Source: JABWBD01 sp040768665 (lineage in GTDB: Bacteria; Planctomycetota; Planctomycetia; Pirellulales; Thermoguttaceae). Taken from it: a DNA stretch of 64,000 nucleotides. Of this stretch, positions 43,548 to 54,400 are shown piece after piece. Location: NCBI GenBank assembly GCA_040768665.1, contig JAXGMN010000030.1, positions 110,902 to 174,901 on the forward strand. The letters run 5' to 3'. How positions within the stretch are numbered: position 1 is the first letter of the stretch; the number at the start of each line of letters is the position of its first letter. A program made the translations under genes and the position numbers. The notes under the pieces were generated by a model. That model was not told the origin of the DNA and made no database searches. It saw only the letters and a program-made list of their open reading frames with translations.

Positions 43548-46500
43548 ATGCACATTCCGAACCAGTTTTACCCCGCCTTGGCCGCACTGGCGTTTGGCTG
43601 TTTGAACCTCCACGCGACCGACGCGCGGTTCGCCTGGCAGCAGGACTACGCTCGCGTGACCGAAACCGGCGACATCCAATGGACCCCCAAGCCGTTCCGC
43701 TTCGTTGCCGGCGGGAACATTCGGTTCATCGATTACGAAAACGGGTCGGACGACGCCGACGGAGCCTCGAAGGAGCGTCCCTGGAAGCACCATCCCTGGG
43801 ATGCCGCCGCCGGGGGCAACGCCGCCAGGGCCACGGGAATCGACACGTACGTGTTCAAGGGCGGGGTGATCTACCGCGGCCAACTTACGATCAGGGAGCA
43901 AGGCCGACCGGACTGTCCGATCCGTCTTACCCGCGATCCGGACTGGGGCGCCGGCCCGGCTGTTATCGCCGGTTCGCAGGTCGTTACCGAGTGGAGCAAG
44001 GGCGCCGCCCACCCGAAGATCCCCGAGCCCGGTTCGGTGTGGAAGGCGACGCTCGACTTTGCGCCTCGCACGGTATGGATGATCGACACGCGCGGCACGG
44101 CGACGCGCGTGCCGCTGGCTCGCCATCCAAACTGGAAGAGCCAGCCCGAAGACCACAAGTCCGAGTGGTTCACCTGGACCAACGACCGTCATCCTTTTCG
44201 CGCCAAGGAAGGTTTTAGCGGCAACGATACCGCGCACCTGAAAGGACTCGACAAGGACTTCGTCGAAGGGGCGTTTATCTACTCCGAGTTCGGCTGGGTC
44301 ATGGGCACGCCGTACCCGACGCGCGTGAACCGCTACGATCCGATGGATGGATCCGTGCAATTTGCCAACTGGACGGGCGGCGGCAACGCCTCGATCATCT
44401 TCCGCGGCATGCGATACTACCTGGAGGACAAACCGCAGTACCTGGATGACCCGGACGGTGAGTTCTGGTTCGACAAGCAGGGCAAAGGCGGCACGCTGTA
44501 CGTGCGTTTGCCCAACGGGCTCGACCCGAACGCGGTGCGGATCGAGGCGGGCCGGTACAGTGATCTCATCCTGGGAACGGAGGTCAAGCATCTGGAGATC
44601 CGCGGACTGGATTTCCGCTGGACCACGCAGCCATGGGATCTTGACGTGGCATCGTGGGATTTCCGCACGAAACCGTTCGGCGTTCGTCCCGAGGCCCACC
44701 CGGCGTGTATTCGCATCTGGGGGAAAGGCGAGAGCATTCGGATCGCCAACTGCAAGTTCGAAGACGTGGTGATGGGCATCGACATGCGTGCGATCGGTGA
44801 GGGCTCCCCGATCCGTAGTATTACGATCGAGGACAACGTCTTTCGCAGCAACGACGCGGGCGCCGCCGGCTTGACCGCGGGCGCGGGATGGGGCTTTTCT
44901 CACCTGGTGGGTGTTCTGGACGACGTACGGCTGTACCGCAACCACGCTGCGAACGTCGGCTTCCGGGCCCCCCGTTACGAACGCGGCTGCACGTTCGACT
45001 TGACGCATCCGCTGCGGGCCCACATCGCGGGCAACGTGGTCGAGCGGTGCGGCGCCCAGGCCATCAACGTTGTGGCGGGAAAGGGAGCGACCCGCGGGGA
45101 CGTCCCCCTGGTCCGCGTGCTGATCCACCAGAACAAGGCATGGAAAACGATGCAAAACGCCAATGATTTCGGCGGCATCGAGAGCTGGCAGCACGGACCG
45201 GTGTATATCTTCAACAATCTCAGTTTCGACGCGCGGGGCCAGCGGGAAGGCGAGCGGGTTTACAACAAGGGCAATCCGGGCTTCGGCCATGCCTATTATC
45301 TCGACGGCGGCTTCAAGACCTATGTCTTCAACAACATTGCCCGGGGGCTCTCGAACGATCCCACAAGCCCGCTGGTCAATTGCTCGGCCTTCCAGGAGAT
45401 CTACAGTCACCAGAACATGTTTTTCAATAACACGGCCTACAACTACACCGTGGGCTCGCGGCGCCAGGCCCCGCATGCCGGCCGCAACAAGTACCTCGGC
45501 AATGTCTGGCAAAGCATCAGCGAGCGGGTGTTCCGCCACGCCGACCCCGCCAAGACGCAGGCCGACGGCAACGCGGCCCATGCCGGCCGCCAGAAGGATC
45601 ATTTCGCGTACGAGACGAATGCCTATCACGACAACGTGTTCTACGACGTCGCCCAACTGGGAGTGTTCGAGACTTCGGGGCGCTGGCTTGCGGGCCTCGA
45701 GGCTTTCCGCACCGCGCTGAAACAACAGCGCAGCCAGGTTTGCGACGTGGGAGTGATGGACACCGCGGCGACGCTCCGGGATCCGACCCGTGGCGATTTC
45801 CGGCTCAACCGGGCGTCGGCAGCCGTGGACCGGGGCGCAGTGGCTTTCGTGCCCTGGGCCCTGCACGGTGTGGTCGCCGAGTGGAATTTCTACCATGCCG
45901 GCAACGACCACACCCAGATTCTCGACGAGCACTGGTATGCCAAGGACTACCTGACCGACCGCACCGAGTATCACGCCCGGCCCACGTACCCGTTGACCGC
46001 GGTCAACGTGAATCCCGAGGACTACATCGACGGTCCGCTTGAGAATTTCGCCGCGGGGGCGCTGCGGTTTGTTCCTGCGAAAAAGAGCTATGCGGTCCTA
46101 AGCAACGTCCTTCTCAGCCGGCCTCACACCGCCACGCTGGCCACGCGGGCCAATCACGGCCAGGATCCGCAGCGGCGGGAATTCACGTTCGCGGGCGATG
46201 CGCTGAAAACGCCCGCAATCCACGCGGGCAACTTCCTCGTCGAGGTCTACTTCCGGGCGGACGGCGATGGCTTGATCGTCGGCAAGATGCGAGGGACGGG
46301 CTACTCGCTCGGGTTAAGCGACGGCCGGTCGGTGTTCCGCGTCGTGGGCGAGGGCGGCGCCCGCGCGGAGTTGGCCGGCCGGGCACGATTGGCCGACGGC
46401 CGATGGCATCACCTGCTTGCCGAATGCGACCGGGAGGCCCGGACTCTGACCGTGTACGTCGATGGCAAGCTCGACGCCAGCGGCCCGGGCCTCGGGGCGG

Positions 46501-46727
46501 TCTCGCTCGACAACGAGGGTGATCTGTGCGTCGGCGGGAGCCCTGAGGGGGATTACCTCAGCGGCGCCATCGAGTTTCTGCGAATCGCTCAGGGCACGCT
46601 TGCCGACGCCCACACCAGCATCGAAGAGCTTTATGCTTGGGAGTTCGACGGCCCGGCGCTGCGCGACATGCGAGGCGTCCACCCCAAGGGTGACTCGCGC
46701 GACGCGGGAGCGATCGAGAGTTTCTAA
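43548..46727 (+). CDS. Secreted beta-helix protein with C-terminal LamG/concanavalin domain
   Basis: A 1059-residue protein with signal peptide (FYPALAALAFGCLNLHA). It has a poly-Asp entry motif (FIDYENGSDDADGASKERPW), a long beta-helix section (about 330-680: RIANCKFEDVVMGIDM, ITIEDNVFRSNDAG, AGNVVERCGAQAIN, HQNMFFNNTAYN) and a LamG-like end (VEVYFRADGDGLIVGK, DGRWHHLLAECDREAR, LTVYVDGKLDAS). The LamG part probably binds a glycan. ATG 43548 is preferred to the GTG at 43521 because the signal peptide begins there and GGAAG precedes it. The pair of beta-helix genes probably acts on one polysaccharide. Confidence 0.75.
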   Translation: MHIPNQFYPALAALAFGCLNLHATDARFAWQQDYARVTETGDIQWTPKPFRFVAGGNIRFIDYENGSDDADGASKERPWKHHPWDAAAGGNAARATGIDTYVFKGGVIYRGQLTIREQGRPDCPIRLTRDPDWGAGPAVIAGSQVVTEWSKGAAHPKIPEPGSVWKATLDFAPRTVWMIDTRGTATRVPLARHPNWKSQPEDHKSEWFTWTNDRHPFRAKEGFSGNDTAHLKGLDKDFVEGAFIYSEFGWVMGTPYPTRVNRYDPMDGSVQFANWTGGGNASIIFRGMRYYLEDKPQYLDDPDGEFWFDKQGKGGTLYVRLPNGLDPNAVRIEAGRYSDLILGTEVKHLEIRGLDFRWTTQPWDLDVASWDFRTKPFGVRPEAHPACIRIWGKGESIRIANCKFEDVVMGIDMRAIGEGSPIRSITIEDNVFRSNDAGAAGLTAGAGWGFSHLVGVLDDVRLYRNHAANVGFRAPRYERGCTFDLTHPLRAHIAGNVVERCGAQAINVVAGKGATRGDVPLVRVLIHQNKAWKTMQNANDFGGIESWQHGPVYIFNNLSFDARGQREGERVYNKGNPGFGHAYYLDGGFKTYVFNNIARGLSNDPTSPLVNCSAFQEIYSHQNMFFNNTAYNYTVGSRRQAPHAGRNKYLGNVWQSISERVFRHADPAKTQADGNAAHAGRQKDHFAYETNAYHDNVFYDVAQLGVFETSGRWLAGLEAFRTALKQQRSQVCDVGVMDTAATLRDPTRGDFRLNRASAAVDRGAVAFVPWALHGVVAEWNFYHAGNDHTQILDEHWYAKDYLTDRTEYHARPTYPLTAVNVNPEDYIDGPLENFAAGALRFVPAKKSYAVLSNVLLSRPHTATLATRANHGQDPQRREFTFAGDALKTPAIHAGNFLVEVYFRADGDGLIVGKMRGTGYSLGLSDGRSVFRVVGEGGARAELAGRARLADGRWHHLLAECDREARTLTVYVDGKLDASGPGLGAVSLDNEGDLCVGGSPEGDYLSGAIEFLRIAQGTLADAHTSIEELYAWEFDGPALRDMRGVHPKGDSRDAGAIESF

Positions 46728-46735
46728 AGACTCAG

Positions 46736-46779
46736 ACTGTAAACGCCACCGACGCGGGGTCGGTGGTGGCGTTTACAGT
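46736..46779. terminator. 15-bp hairpin between convergent genes, probable bidirectional terminator
   Basis: ACTGTAAACGCCACC (46736-46750) pairs perfectly with GGTGGCGTTTACAGT (46765-46779) around a 14-nt loop. It lies 9 bp after one gene and 61 bp after the other convergent gene. The T-runs are short (TTT on one side, AAA on the other), so the strength is uncertain. The next bases (ACCACGAAGCACACGAAAACACGG) resemble a short intergenic repeat that I know from other environmental genomes. Confidence 0.55.
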
Positions 46780-46840
46780 TGGGGCAAGAGGAACCACGAA
46801 GCACACGAAAACACGGAAATGTTGTTCGGGCTTGCCCGAC

Positions 46841-49171
46841 CTATTTTGCTTCGTCGGCGTAGCGGCGATAGTGGTCGGCGATCTTTGCGTCGTCGGGATC
46901 GCCTTTGTGGAAGATGAAGCGATAGCGGAGGGTGATCGACTCACCGGCCGGAATGACGAGGTCGCCCGTGCCCGGCGGTTCGCCGCCGATCGATCCGGCG
47001 CCGAAGGGGTCGGCGGCCACGTAACCGTAGCCGCGGGCCATCCACCACGTGGGATGGCGCGGGTTGGACGGATGGTCGAAAATGGCGATGCCCACCGTCT
47101 TGCCGTCGATCGTGCCGGAGTAGTCGATCCACTCGGCCCGCTTGCCGAACACGGCCGAGCCGCGCACGCCTTCGCTGTTGACGGCCTGGCCGTTGGCCGT
47201 GGTGACGCCGGCGGCCGGGTTGTTGTCCAGACGCAGATTCGGATGCGTGCGGATGGCCATGATCCCGTGCTTGTCGTCGGCGAACTTCACGTCGCCATGT
47301 GAGGCGTGCAGCGTGACCTCCCAATCGATCACCCGACCGTCCGCCACCGCTTGGAACGCGAGCGTGCGCGTGTCGGTACAGACGATCGTACCGTCGGGCG
47401 CGATCCAGGCGTTCTCGGTCCGGATCGAGCCGCAATTCGAGCCGCTTTGTGTGGCGAGGATCTTCTGGTGGACGATCTTCCCCGATTCGGCGGACTCGGC
47501 AAAGAAGTTCACGCCGCTGACCGCCCCGAAGGCGAAGTACATGGCCTTCTGGTGCACGTGGTCGTGCGACTCGCCGGGCACGCCCTCGCGCATCGGCCAG
47601 TTGCGGGTCATGCCGATCCCGTAGGGGCCGACGATCGGATAGACGATCGGCCGCGAGTAGCCGCGAAACACATATTCGGCGAAGAGTTCGCCGTCGATGA
47701 GCACGCGACACCGGTCGTCGAGCGGCACCATAGTCACCTGGCCGGGCTGGACCGCGGTGGGAATCGGCTTGTCGGCGAACGGAAGCGTATCCGGCGTGAC
47801 GCGAACCGGCGTGGTGAACTTCAGCGGGAGTTCGCCGACCCGGTAGGTCAGCTCGACGAAATACGCCGTCCAGCCTTCGGCCGGCTGCCGAACGGTCGCG
47901 GTGTAAACCCCGTCAATGGCGTTAAGCTCGGTGGCCGTATACTTCGGGCCCAGGCTTTCCAGGCGAAAGTCGCGGGCGTCGGGATTGGTCGCCTGCCACA
48001 AGCTGACGCAGGTCGGTCGATCTTTGGCTCGAACGCGAATCGTGCCGCCGGGCTCAAAGGTCCAGGAGAACTCGGGCCTCGGCTTGCCGCTGAGGATCAA
48101 CCGGTAAAACGCGACGATCGATTCCAGCGAGTCGGTTCCGTCGAGCGAATGATCCGCGTTGGGAACGGTCCGCAGGAATTTCTCTCCCTCGAGGTCGTCG
48201 AAATAGAACCGGGCGGAGTCGGGCAGGAAGAACTGGTCTCCGCCGGCCGTGACGATATACTTCGGCTTCTTCAGCCGATGTCGATAGAAGTACGGATCGA
48301 CGAGGCGGTAGAGTTCTTCGCTTCGCGGGGCGTCGAGCCTCGCAAGGATGCCGTGCGCTTCGTAATCGTGAATCGCCGGCGCCCAGAAGCCATAGGCCGC
48401 CCAATGGTGACGGATCGATTTTTCCGCATTGAGCACGTCGATCACGATGGGCACGATTGCCGCCACGCGGTCGTCGACCGCGCCGGTGAGCCAGGTGGTC
48501 CAGCCTCGTTTCGAGCCGCCGGCGACGACGTACTTGTCGACCTTCGTTTTCCCGCCCTCCTGCGTGGCCATCAGCGCGGTCACGGTGTCCATCGCCCGGA
48601 CGGCGCTTTTGACCATCGGATTGCGGGCGGGCCACGTCGGATCGCCGGTCTTGAGGAACTCTTTCCACGTGTAGGCGACCAGATCGTCTTCGACGCGAGG
48701 CTTCCCGTCGCCATGGAAGACCAGCGGCTGGTTGGGGACCATTCTCAAATGGGCCGTCACGGAGCGGGTGGCCAGCGCGATCCCGGCCATCCGCTCGTCA
48801 ACCGGCTTCGGCGGATCGCGGTCGTTGCGGCCGCCGCCGATGAAAAGGAAACCGGTGTCGTAGGCGACCTGATCCGGCTTGATGACCACGAGCCAGTGCT
48901 GCCACTTCGGCCGGTCGACCTCTTCAGGGGTCCGCCAGGTCTGCGACGTCATGTCGACCAGGTACGCGGTGAAGCCTTTGCCGGGGACCTGCTCGACGAG
49001 CTTCCAGGAATAGCTCGCATCGGGCTTGTTGACGTAATCGTCCAAGGCGGTTTTCGCCGGAAGCGGCTCCGCCGAATCCGCCGCGTGCAGCGTCGAGCCG
49101 AAGCCGAGGATGGCGATGGCCAGGACTGCTCGGAATGCCACGGGATGCCGGGCGGGTGTTCCGCGTATCAT
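46841..49171 (-). CDS. PhoPQ-regulated (PqaA-type) alpha/beta hydrolase fused to a DUF6807 (PmoA-like) domain
   Basis: A 776-residue exported protein (signal VAFRAVLAIAILGFGSTLHA). Residues about 40-440 match PqaA/PhoPQ-activated pathogenicity-related proteins: an alpha/beta hydrolase with nucleophile elbow GGSKRGW, acid near GGDQFFLPDS and histidine in VPNADHSL. Residues about 470-776 match DUF6807, the family also called PmoA: VLIDGELFAEYVF, GVNFFAESAESG, RAEWIDYSGTIDGKTVGIA and NPRHPTWWMARGYGYVAADPFG. The two parts have separate families in other genomes, and the fusion is notable. It is 10 bp downstream of the ThuA gene on the same strand, so they may be co-expressed. Confidence 0.78.
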   Translation of the reverse strand: MIRGTPARHPVAFRAVLAIAILGFGSTLHAADSAEPLPAKTALDDYVNKPDASYSWKLVEQVPGKGFTAYLVDMTSQTWRTPEEVDRPKWQHWLVVIKPDQVAYDTGFLFIGGGRNDRDPPKPVDERMAGIALATRSVTAHLRMVPNQPLVFHGDGKPRVEDDLVAYTWKEFLKTGDPTWPARNPMVKSAVRAMDTVTALMATQEGGKTKVDKYVVAGGSKRGWTTWLTGAVDDRVAAIVPIVIDVLNAEKSIRHHWAAYGFWAPAIHDYEAHGILARLDAPRSEELYRLVDPYFYRHRLKKPKYIVTAGGDQFFLPDSARFYFDDLEGEKFLRTVPNADHSLDGTDSLESIVAFYRLILSGKPRPEFSWTFEPGGTIRVRAKDRPTCVSLWQATNPDARDFRLESLGPKYTATELNAIDGVYTATVRQPAEGWTAYFVELTYRVGELPLKFTTPVRVTPDTLPFADKPIPTAVQPGQVTMVPLDDRCRVLIDGELFAEYVFRGYSRPIVYPIVGPYGIGMTRNWPMREGVPGESHDHVHQKAMYFAFGAVSGVNFFAESAESGKIVHQKILATQSGSNCGSIRTENAWIAPDGTIVCTDTRTLAFQAVADGRVIDWEVTLHASHGDVKFADDKHGIMAIRTHPNLRLDNNPAAGVTTANGQAVNSEGVRGSAVFGKRAEWIDYSGTIDGKTVGIAIFDHPSNPRHPTWWMARGYGYVAADPFGAGSIGGEPPGTGDLVIPAGESITLRYRFIFHKGDPDDAKIADHYRRYADEAK

Positions 49172-49181
49172 GGCTGCCCTC

Positions 49182-50207
49182 CTACTTCTCCATCGCGTAG
49201 TCGGACGGCTTCAAGCCCGGCTTGAACTTTCCGAATCCATAGTCCGTCGGCTTGTACTCGCCAACGATCGCGACGTTCGCCCTGGCCGGGATCTTGTCTT
49301 CCATGCCCAGGCACCAATAGGCAGCGTTCACGATCAGTCGCCTGAGGCCCTCGCTGGCCACGTCGGTTGCCGCTCCCATCGTGGTCGTGAAGACGCGGCC
49401 GGTCTCCCCATCGGCTCCCTTGTAGGTTTTGATCCAGGCGATGGGCATCATGGGGTCGTTCTTCTTGTTCTCGACGGGTTTGTCGCTCGGATCCATTCCG
49501 ACGAGGACCTGGCCAAGGACAAGCGGTTTGCTGTCGCCGGGAAGCGGGAGGTGAACGGTGTAGACGTCGGTCGGGCCCCAGATGTCTTCACAACCGCGGA
49601 CGATCGGGTGGTCCTCTGCGCCGGGTGCGACGATGCCTCGGGTACTCTCGTGGCCGTGGTGACCATGGTGGTTGACCCAAGTTTCGCCGAGGATCTGGCG
49701 GCCGAAGCCGCCTTCCCACTCCGTGCTCTTCCAGTGCCATTTCGAGTATGTCTTGCCTTCCGGAATGCTAAAGGCGTGGGTGGCGGTCCGCATGCCGATG
49801 ATCGGTTTGCCCGCCTCGACGAACTCGACGATGTGGCGCATCTGTTCGTCGGGTAGATCGCGGAACCGGGTGGCGATGATCATCAGGTCGGCCGTCTTCA
49901 ACGCCTCAAGGCCGGGGATATTGGAGCGGTTCAACGGATCGATCAGACCCGTTTCGGGGTCGACCGCGAAGAGCACCGTGCACTTGAAGCCATGGTGTTT
50001 GGCGAGGATCTTTCCGAGCTGCGAGAGGGCCTCCTCGGACCGATATTCCTCGTCGCCGGAGACGAGTACGATGTGTTTTCCTTTTCCCGGCCCGTCGCCG
50101 CCCTGGTAGACCACCCAGGGGTTTTCACCTCGTGCGAGGCTGGCGGCCAGTGAAGCTGCCATGGCAATCGCAGCAGAGATCGTCCAGAAATGCTTCCCGG
50201 TTCTCAT
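49182..50207 (-). CDS. Exported ThuA-domain protein
   Basis: A 341-residue protein with signal peptide (ISAAIAMAASLAASLARGE). The ThuA fold, related to class I glutamine amidotransferases, is seen from GKHIVLVSGDEEYRSEEA through IIATRFRDLPDEQM and FVEAGKPIIGMRTATHAF to GRVFTTTMGAATDVASEGLRR. The histidine-rich NHHGHHGHEST may bind metal. ThuA proteins act on disaccharides or sugar derivatives and often neighbour Gfo/Idh/MocA genes and other glycan genes, as here. ATG 50207 has an AAGGGA ribosome-binding site. The PqaA-DUF6807 gene follows after 10 bp. Confidence 0.85.
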   Translation of the reverse strand: MRTGKHFWTISAAIAMAASLAASLARGENPWVVYQGGDGPGKGKHIVLVSGDEEYRSEEALSQLGKILAKHHGFKCTVLFAVDPETGLIDPLNRSNIPGLEALKTADLMIIATRFRDLPDEQMRHIVEFVEAGKPIIGMRTATHAFSIPEGKTYSKWHWKSTEWEGGFGRQILGETWVNHHGHHGHESTRGIVAPGAEDHPIVRGCEDIWGPTDVYTVHLPLPGDSKPLVLGQVLVGMDPSDKPVENKKNDPMMPIAWIKTYKGADGETGRVFTTTMGAATDVASEGLRRLIVNAAYWCLGMEDKIPARANVAIVGEYKPTDYGFGKFKPGLKPSDYAMEK

Positions 50208-50688
50208 AGTTGTCCCTTTCGCGTTCAGATCCGGTAGTGTCGGCCCACCCAAGTACCGAGGCCGGCCTCCCATTGTAATCGAAACGGGAGCGGGATTGGG
50301 AGTGGGCAGGTAAAAGGATGAAGGATGACGCGAGCAGGGGCACCCCGGCACAACGGGTGCCGTTGGACGCGGTGAGTGCGGCTGTCAAAGCCAGCGATCT
50401 TCCAAAATCTCAAGCTCGTCACCACCCGGTATCCATGGAGGGGGGGAGAGGAGCGGGGAGATGGAAACGTACGCCTCCAGCGCCGACCGCGGCAGCTCTC
50501 AATTCGAGAAACTTTCCAATCGCCTGGTACCCCGGATCAGGACAATCGCCGCCACCGCGTGGGGTAACGTTCAACTCGAATTTACGCCGATCTTTCGGCG
50601 ACGCGGCACTTGACGCGGCGTGCACGAGGAGGCGCGCGGAGATGATCGTTTCCGGCTTCCGCCCGCCTCCGCTTCACGGGCGTGGGAA
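50208..50688. other. Intergenic region before the DUF1559 remnant
   Basis: About 480 bp without a convincing gene. A 7-bp hairpin GGGAATC...GATTCCC lies near its right end, at the 3' side of the remnant. The open frames in both directions have no recognisable content. Confidence 0.4.
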
Positions 50689-51330
50689 TCAAGGAACGCT
50701 GACGGGATTCCCATCGTTGCGAATCGCCAGGTTATGGTAGGTGGTCAGCTCGATCGTTTCGCTGACGAATCGCACAGACGCGTCGCCCAGCGTGAAGTGG
50801 CAGCCGCCGGGATGATAGCTGCCGAAGGTGCGTTGGTGCAGTCCCTGGCCTTGCGGTGGAGTAGTGCCGGCGCTGGCGTAGACGGTGTCGTGCGTGTCGC
50901 CGTTGCAGTCGCAGGCGTTGATGGGAACTTGAGCGGCGGCCAGCACGCCGGTCACGGAACCTCCGCCACCTCGAATGGTCGAGGCCCAGCCGAACCAGTG
51001 GCTATCCGGATGCCCGCCATCGAGCAACTGGTAGCGCTGTTCGCCGATCAAAAAGACATTGGAGGTGCCATCGATAATCTCCGCAAATTGCGTGGTTGAG
51101 TTCTGATACAGCACGCCGTTGACGTAGAAGGCGCGGCCCATGTTCGAAGAAAAACACGCTTAGCTTCCCTGCGGGCCGCCTCCCATCACGCCGTAGTAGT
51201 TGGAGTGGTTTGCTGGCTCCGACTGGCCGGGGAACGAAGGGCACTGATAGGCCGCGACCGGCGTCATCCACACGTCGCGGTTGGGGCCGGCGGCAGGCGA
51301 TTCGGCATTGGAGCAATTCCACCAACAAAA
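50689..51330 (-). pseudogene. DUF1559 (prepilin-like H-X9-DG) protein, C-terminal remnant with nonsense codon
   Basis: On the minus strand the sequence encodes a DUF1559-like body (PVAAYQCPSFPGQSEPANHS, NYYGVMGG, EIIDGTSNVFLIGEQRYQ) and the hallmark C-terminus SYHPGGCHFTLGDASVRFVSE. An in-frame TAA lies at about 51160, between GGGPQGS and ACFSSNMG. The usual prepilin leader and the N-terminal half are missing. Both the truncation and the stop point to a dead gene. DUF1559 proteins are abundant in planctomycetes and are thought to form pilus-like surface structures. Confidence 0.75.
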
Positions 51331-51415
51331 CCGAGTCGCGAGCGCGGGCGGGTCATCAGAACATGTTTCCGAATGAGGATGGAAATAGGATGGAGAAAAA
51401 TTGGAGCGGGAAAGT

Positions 51416-54400
51416 TCAGGGCAACTGCCAGACACGGAACCGCTCGTCCGTGCAGGTGCCGGCCAGCAAGGTTCCATCGGGAGAAAAGGCGAGCCCATAC
51501 GCGCCGGTCTCCGTACCCTCGCAGCGCGCCAGCAGCTCGCCGCCCGATAGGTCGTAGACCTCCGGCGGGCGGTTCTCCAGCGCGACGGCCAGACGCCGGT
51601 CGTCCGGACTGAAACGGACGTCGATAATCGGGGCGTCGGCAGTCGCCAGTTTCTTCAGCAACATTGCCTTCAAGTCGCCCTTCTCCGCCGGCAGTTGCCA
51701 GAGTTCAAGTCCCGGGTTGCCGAACGTCGCCATCTGCTTCTGGTCATGGGAGAAGCGGATCAGGTGGATCGCACCGGAAGGACCCTCGAGTTTTCCCAAG
51801 GAGTCGCCGCGGACGGCATCCCATAGCTCGATTCCCTCGGGGGTGCCGACGGCCAGCCCGGCTCCCGTGCCGTTGAACGCCGCCGCGAGAGCCGTTTTGC
51901 TCAGATTCTTGACGTGGCACTCCGCGGCACGCCGCTCATCTACTTGGGAGCTGTCGCGAACCGGTCCCACGGCCCATAGGTAGAGCGAGTTGTCGAGATG
52001 CAGCGTGGCGACCCGGCTGATCTGTTCGTTGGCCACGATTTGCCGGTAGTCGCCGAACGCAGCCCGCTCCTTCCTGTTCCGCTCCGCTCCCGCCACCGTC
52101 AACGCCACGGCCTGGTACTTCTCGTCTTCCGGCGACCAGATCAGAACCCGCGGGGTCTTGCGGGCGTCCGGCAGCTTTCTGTCCAGCAGATCGTTGTCCG
52201 TGCGGATATGTCGGTTGCCATCCGCGGACATCCAGGTGGGACCATCCGAGTAGGGATTCACACCGCCGTCCCCAGCGCTCGACGCCTGGCGGCCGCCGGT
52301 CGACAGATCGATCCGCGTTGCATAGCCGGTAAGAACCTGTCCCTCGTCGGCGAAACGGATCGACTTGACGTGCCCCTCGACGTCGAACGTATGAAGCAGC
52401 AAGGCACCGTCTGCCGGCGATTCCGGCGCGGAGGATCCGCCCACGGCCGCGGGTTCCGGCGAGAGGTCCCAGGCGAAGTACGTCTTCCTGTTTTCCACTG
52501 CCTGCAGCCGAGTTCCATCGGCGGTGAAGCGGAGCGCGTCGACGCCGTACTTCGGCCCGATCAGCCGGGCCCGCAAATAGCCGGTTGCCAGATCCCATAG
52601 GCCCACGAAACGCCCGTCGCGGTCCTCGGCGATGGTCGCAAAGGTCTCGCCATCGGGTGAAACGGCCAAGACTCGGCGGCTCCCGTGAAGCCGCTGGGCG
52701 AGCAGCATCTCGCCGGTTTCCGTCGACCAGACCAGCACTTCGCCATCGGCCGCGCCGGCCAGGCGTTTGCCGTCGGGAGCAAACTGCAGGACGAACAGAT
52801 GAGGCGACCGCTTGACCTCCATTTCGGTCCGCCGGGTGGAATCGTCCAGGTCGACCAGCACGACGTTGTCTCGATCGGCGACGGCCGCTCTGCGTCCATC
52901 CGGGCTGATTGCCAGGGCCGACAATTCACCGAAGTTGCCTGGAAGCATCCGGCTGCGAATCTGGCCGTTCACCGGCTCGTGACGCACCAGGGCGCCGTTG
53001 GGTCCGGCAAACAGCGCGAAGCTTCCGTCCGGCGCGAGCGCCGCGCGAGACGTCTCGATACCTGCGCGGCTGGCGGTAATCCGCGGTCCGGCAGCGTCCC
53101 AGAAATCGCAGCCGCGGTGGTAGGCGAGCCACACGCGACCGTCGTCACTGGCAATAACCGGCAGAGCTGCGGGAGCCATGGGAAGGATCGCGTCCACCGT
53201 GCGGCCGGTCAGGGCGTCGTAGCGGCGGACGAGCATCCGCCCGTCGCGCGGCTTGAAGAGAATGTCAAACGTCCGCTCGTCGGGGCCGAGAATGATGGTG
53301 TAGCCCGAGGTATTCGCGTCGATTTCGCGTGTGCGGAGCGGCTCGATCACGCGGGCTTCGGCAACAATCCCCGAGCCGGCAGGCTCGGCGCCGGAAGGCG
53401 CCCCGGGCGACGCCCTTCGCGGAGCGACCAACGCGCCGGGCACCGGCCACCAGAAGACGTCGCGGTATCCTTTTGTGGCCACCAGGCTCCGACCGTCCGG
53501 GGACAGAAGCAAGTCGCGGGCGCCGTCGAAATCGTGCTCTTGGCCCTCGACAAAAAAATGGACCGGGCGGCCCGTGACGGCATCGAAGACGGCAACCGCC
53601 TTCTCCTCGTAGTGGCCGCTCCCGGGTTCTGTGGCGATATGGCGGCCGTCGTGGGTATAGACGAAACTCCTCCCGTTCGTGTTGCGAACGATCGTCGTGC
53701 GACGGCCGTCCGCGGTTTGCCGGACGACAATGTCGTAATCCTCCATCACCGCCACGAAACGCCCGTCCGGCGAGTACTCCACCTCGAAGCAACGTTCGTG
53801 GAGCTTATGGCTCGCCTTCTCGCGCAGATCGGGCAACGTATATTGCTTGAGCTGCCCGTGCTTCGCTTCGCCCGATCCGAGGAGCGTCAGCGCCAACTCC
53901 TGCCCCTGGGGTGCGATAGCGATGCTCTGGACAGGACTTGCCATCGCGTCGATGTGGCCGAGCCGCTTGCCCGTCGCGGCGTCGAGCAACAGGAGCGGTC
54001 CTTTCTCGATCACCACCGCGAGGTAGCGTCCGTCCTCGGACAACGCGGCATGCTGGATTTCGCCCTCCGGGATGCGGATCTCGCCCAGGCGGCGCCCGTC
54101 GGGCAGCGAGAAGAGTTCGACCAGGTCATCGGCAAAACGGTACAGCACGGGCCGGGCGGCTGCGACCGATCCCGAGAGGATCGTTCCACCCGATTTTGGA
54201 ACGGGAATCCGGGCCAACATGCGGCCGGACGCCGCGTCGCGCAGGACCGTGGCCTCGTCGCTGGCGATCTCGACGGCGACCTTGCCGTCGGGAGAGAACG
54301 CCAGGTGCGCCGCTTCGCCTTCGTCTCTGCGAGCTGCCGGAGTCGTGGGAATCTCCCGTTCGACGACCGCCTCGACCTTCTCGCCACGGCCGTACAGCTC

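Noticed and set aside
38797..43587. Very long minus-strand open frame of 1596 residues
   Set aside because: Only the part from 40524 to 38797 has a signal peptide, ribosome-binding site and domain motifs. The rest is the antisense of the beta-helix gene in GC-rich DNA.
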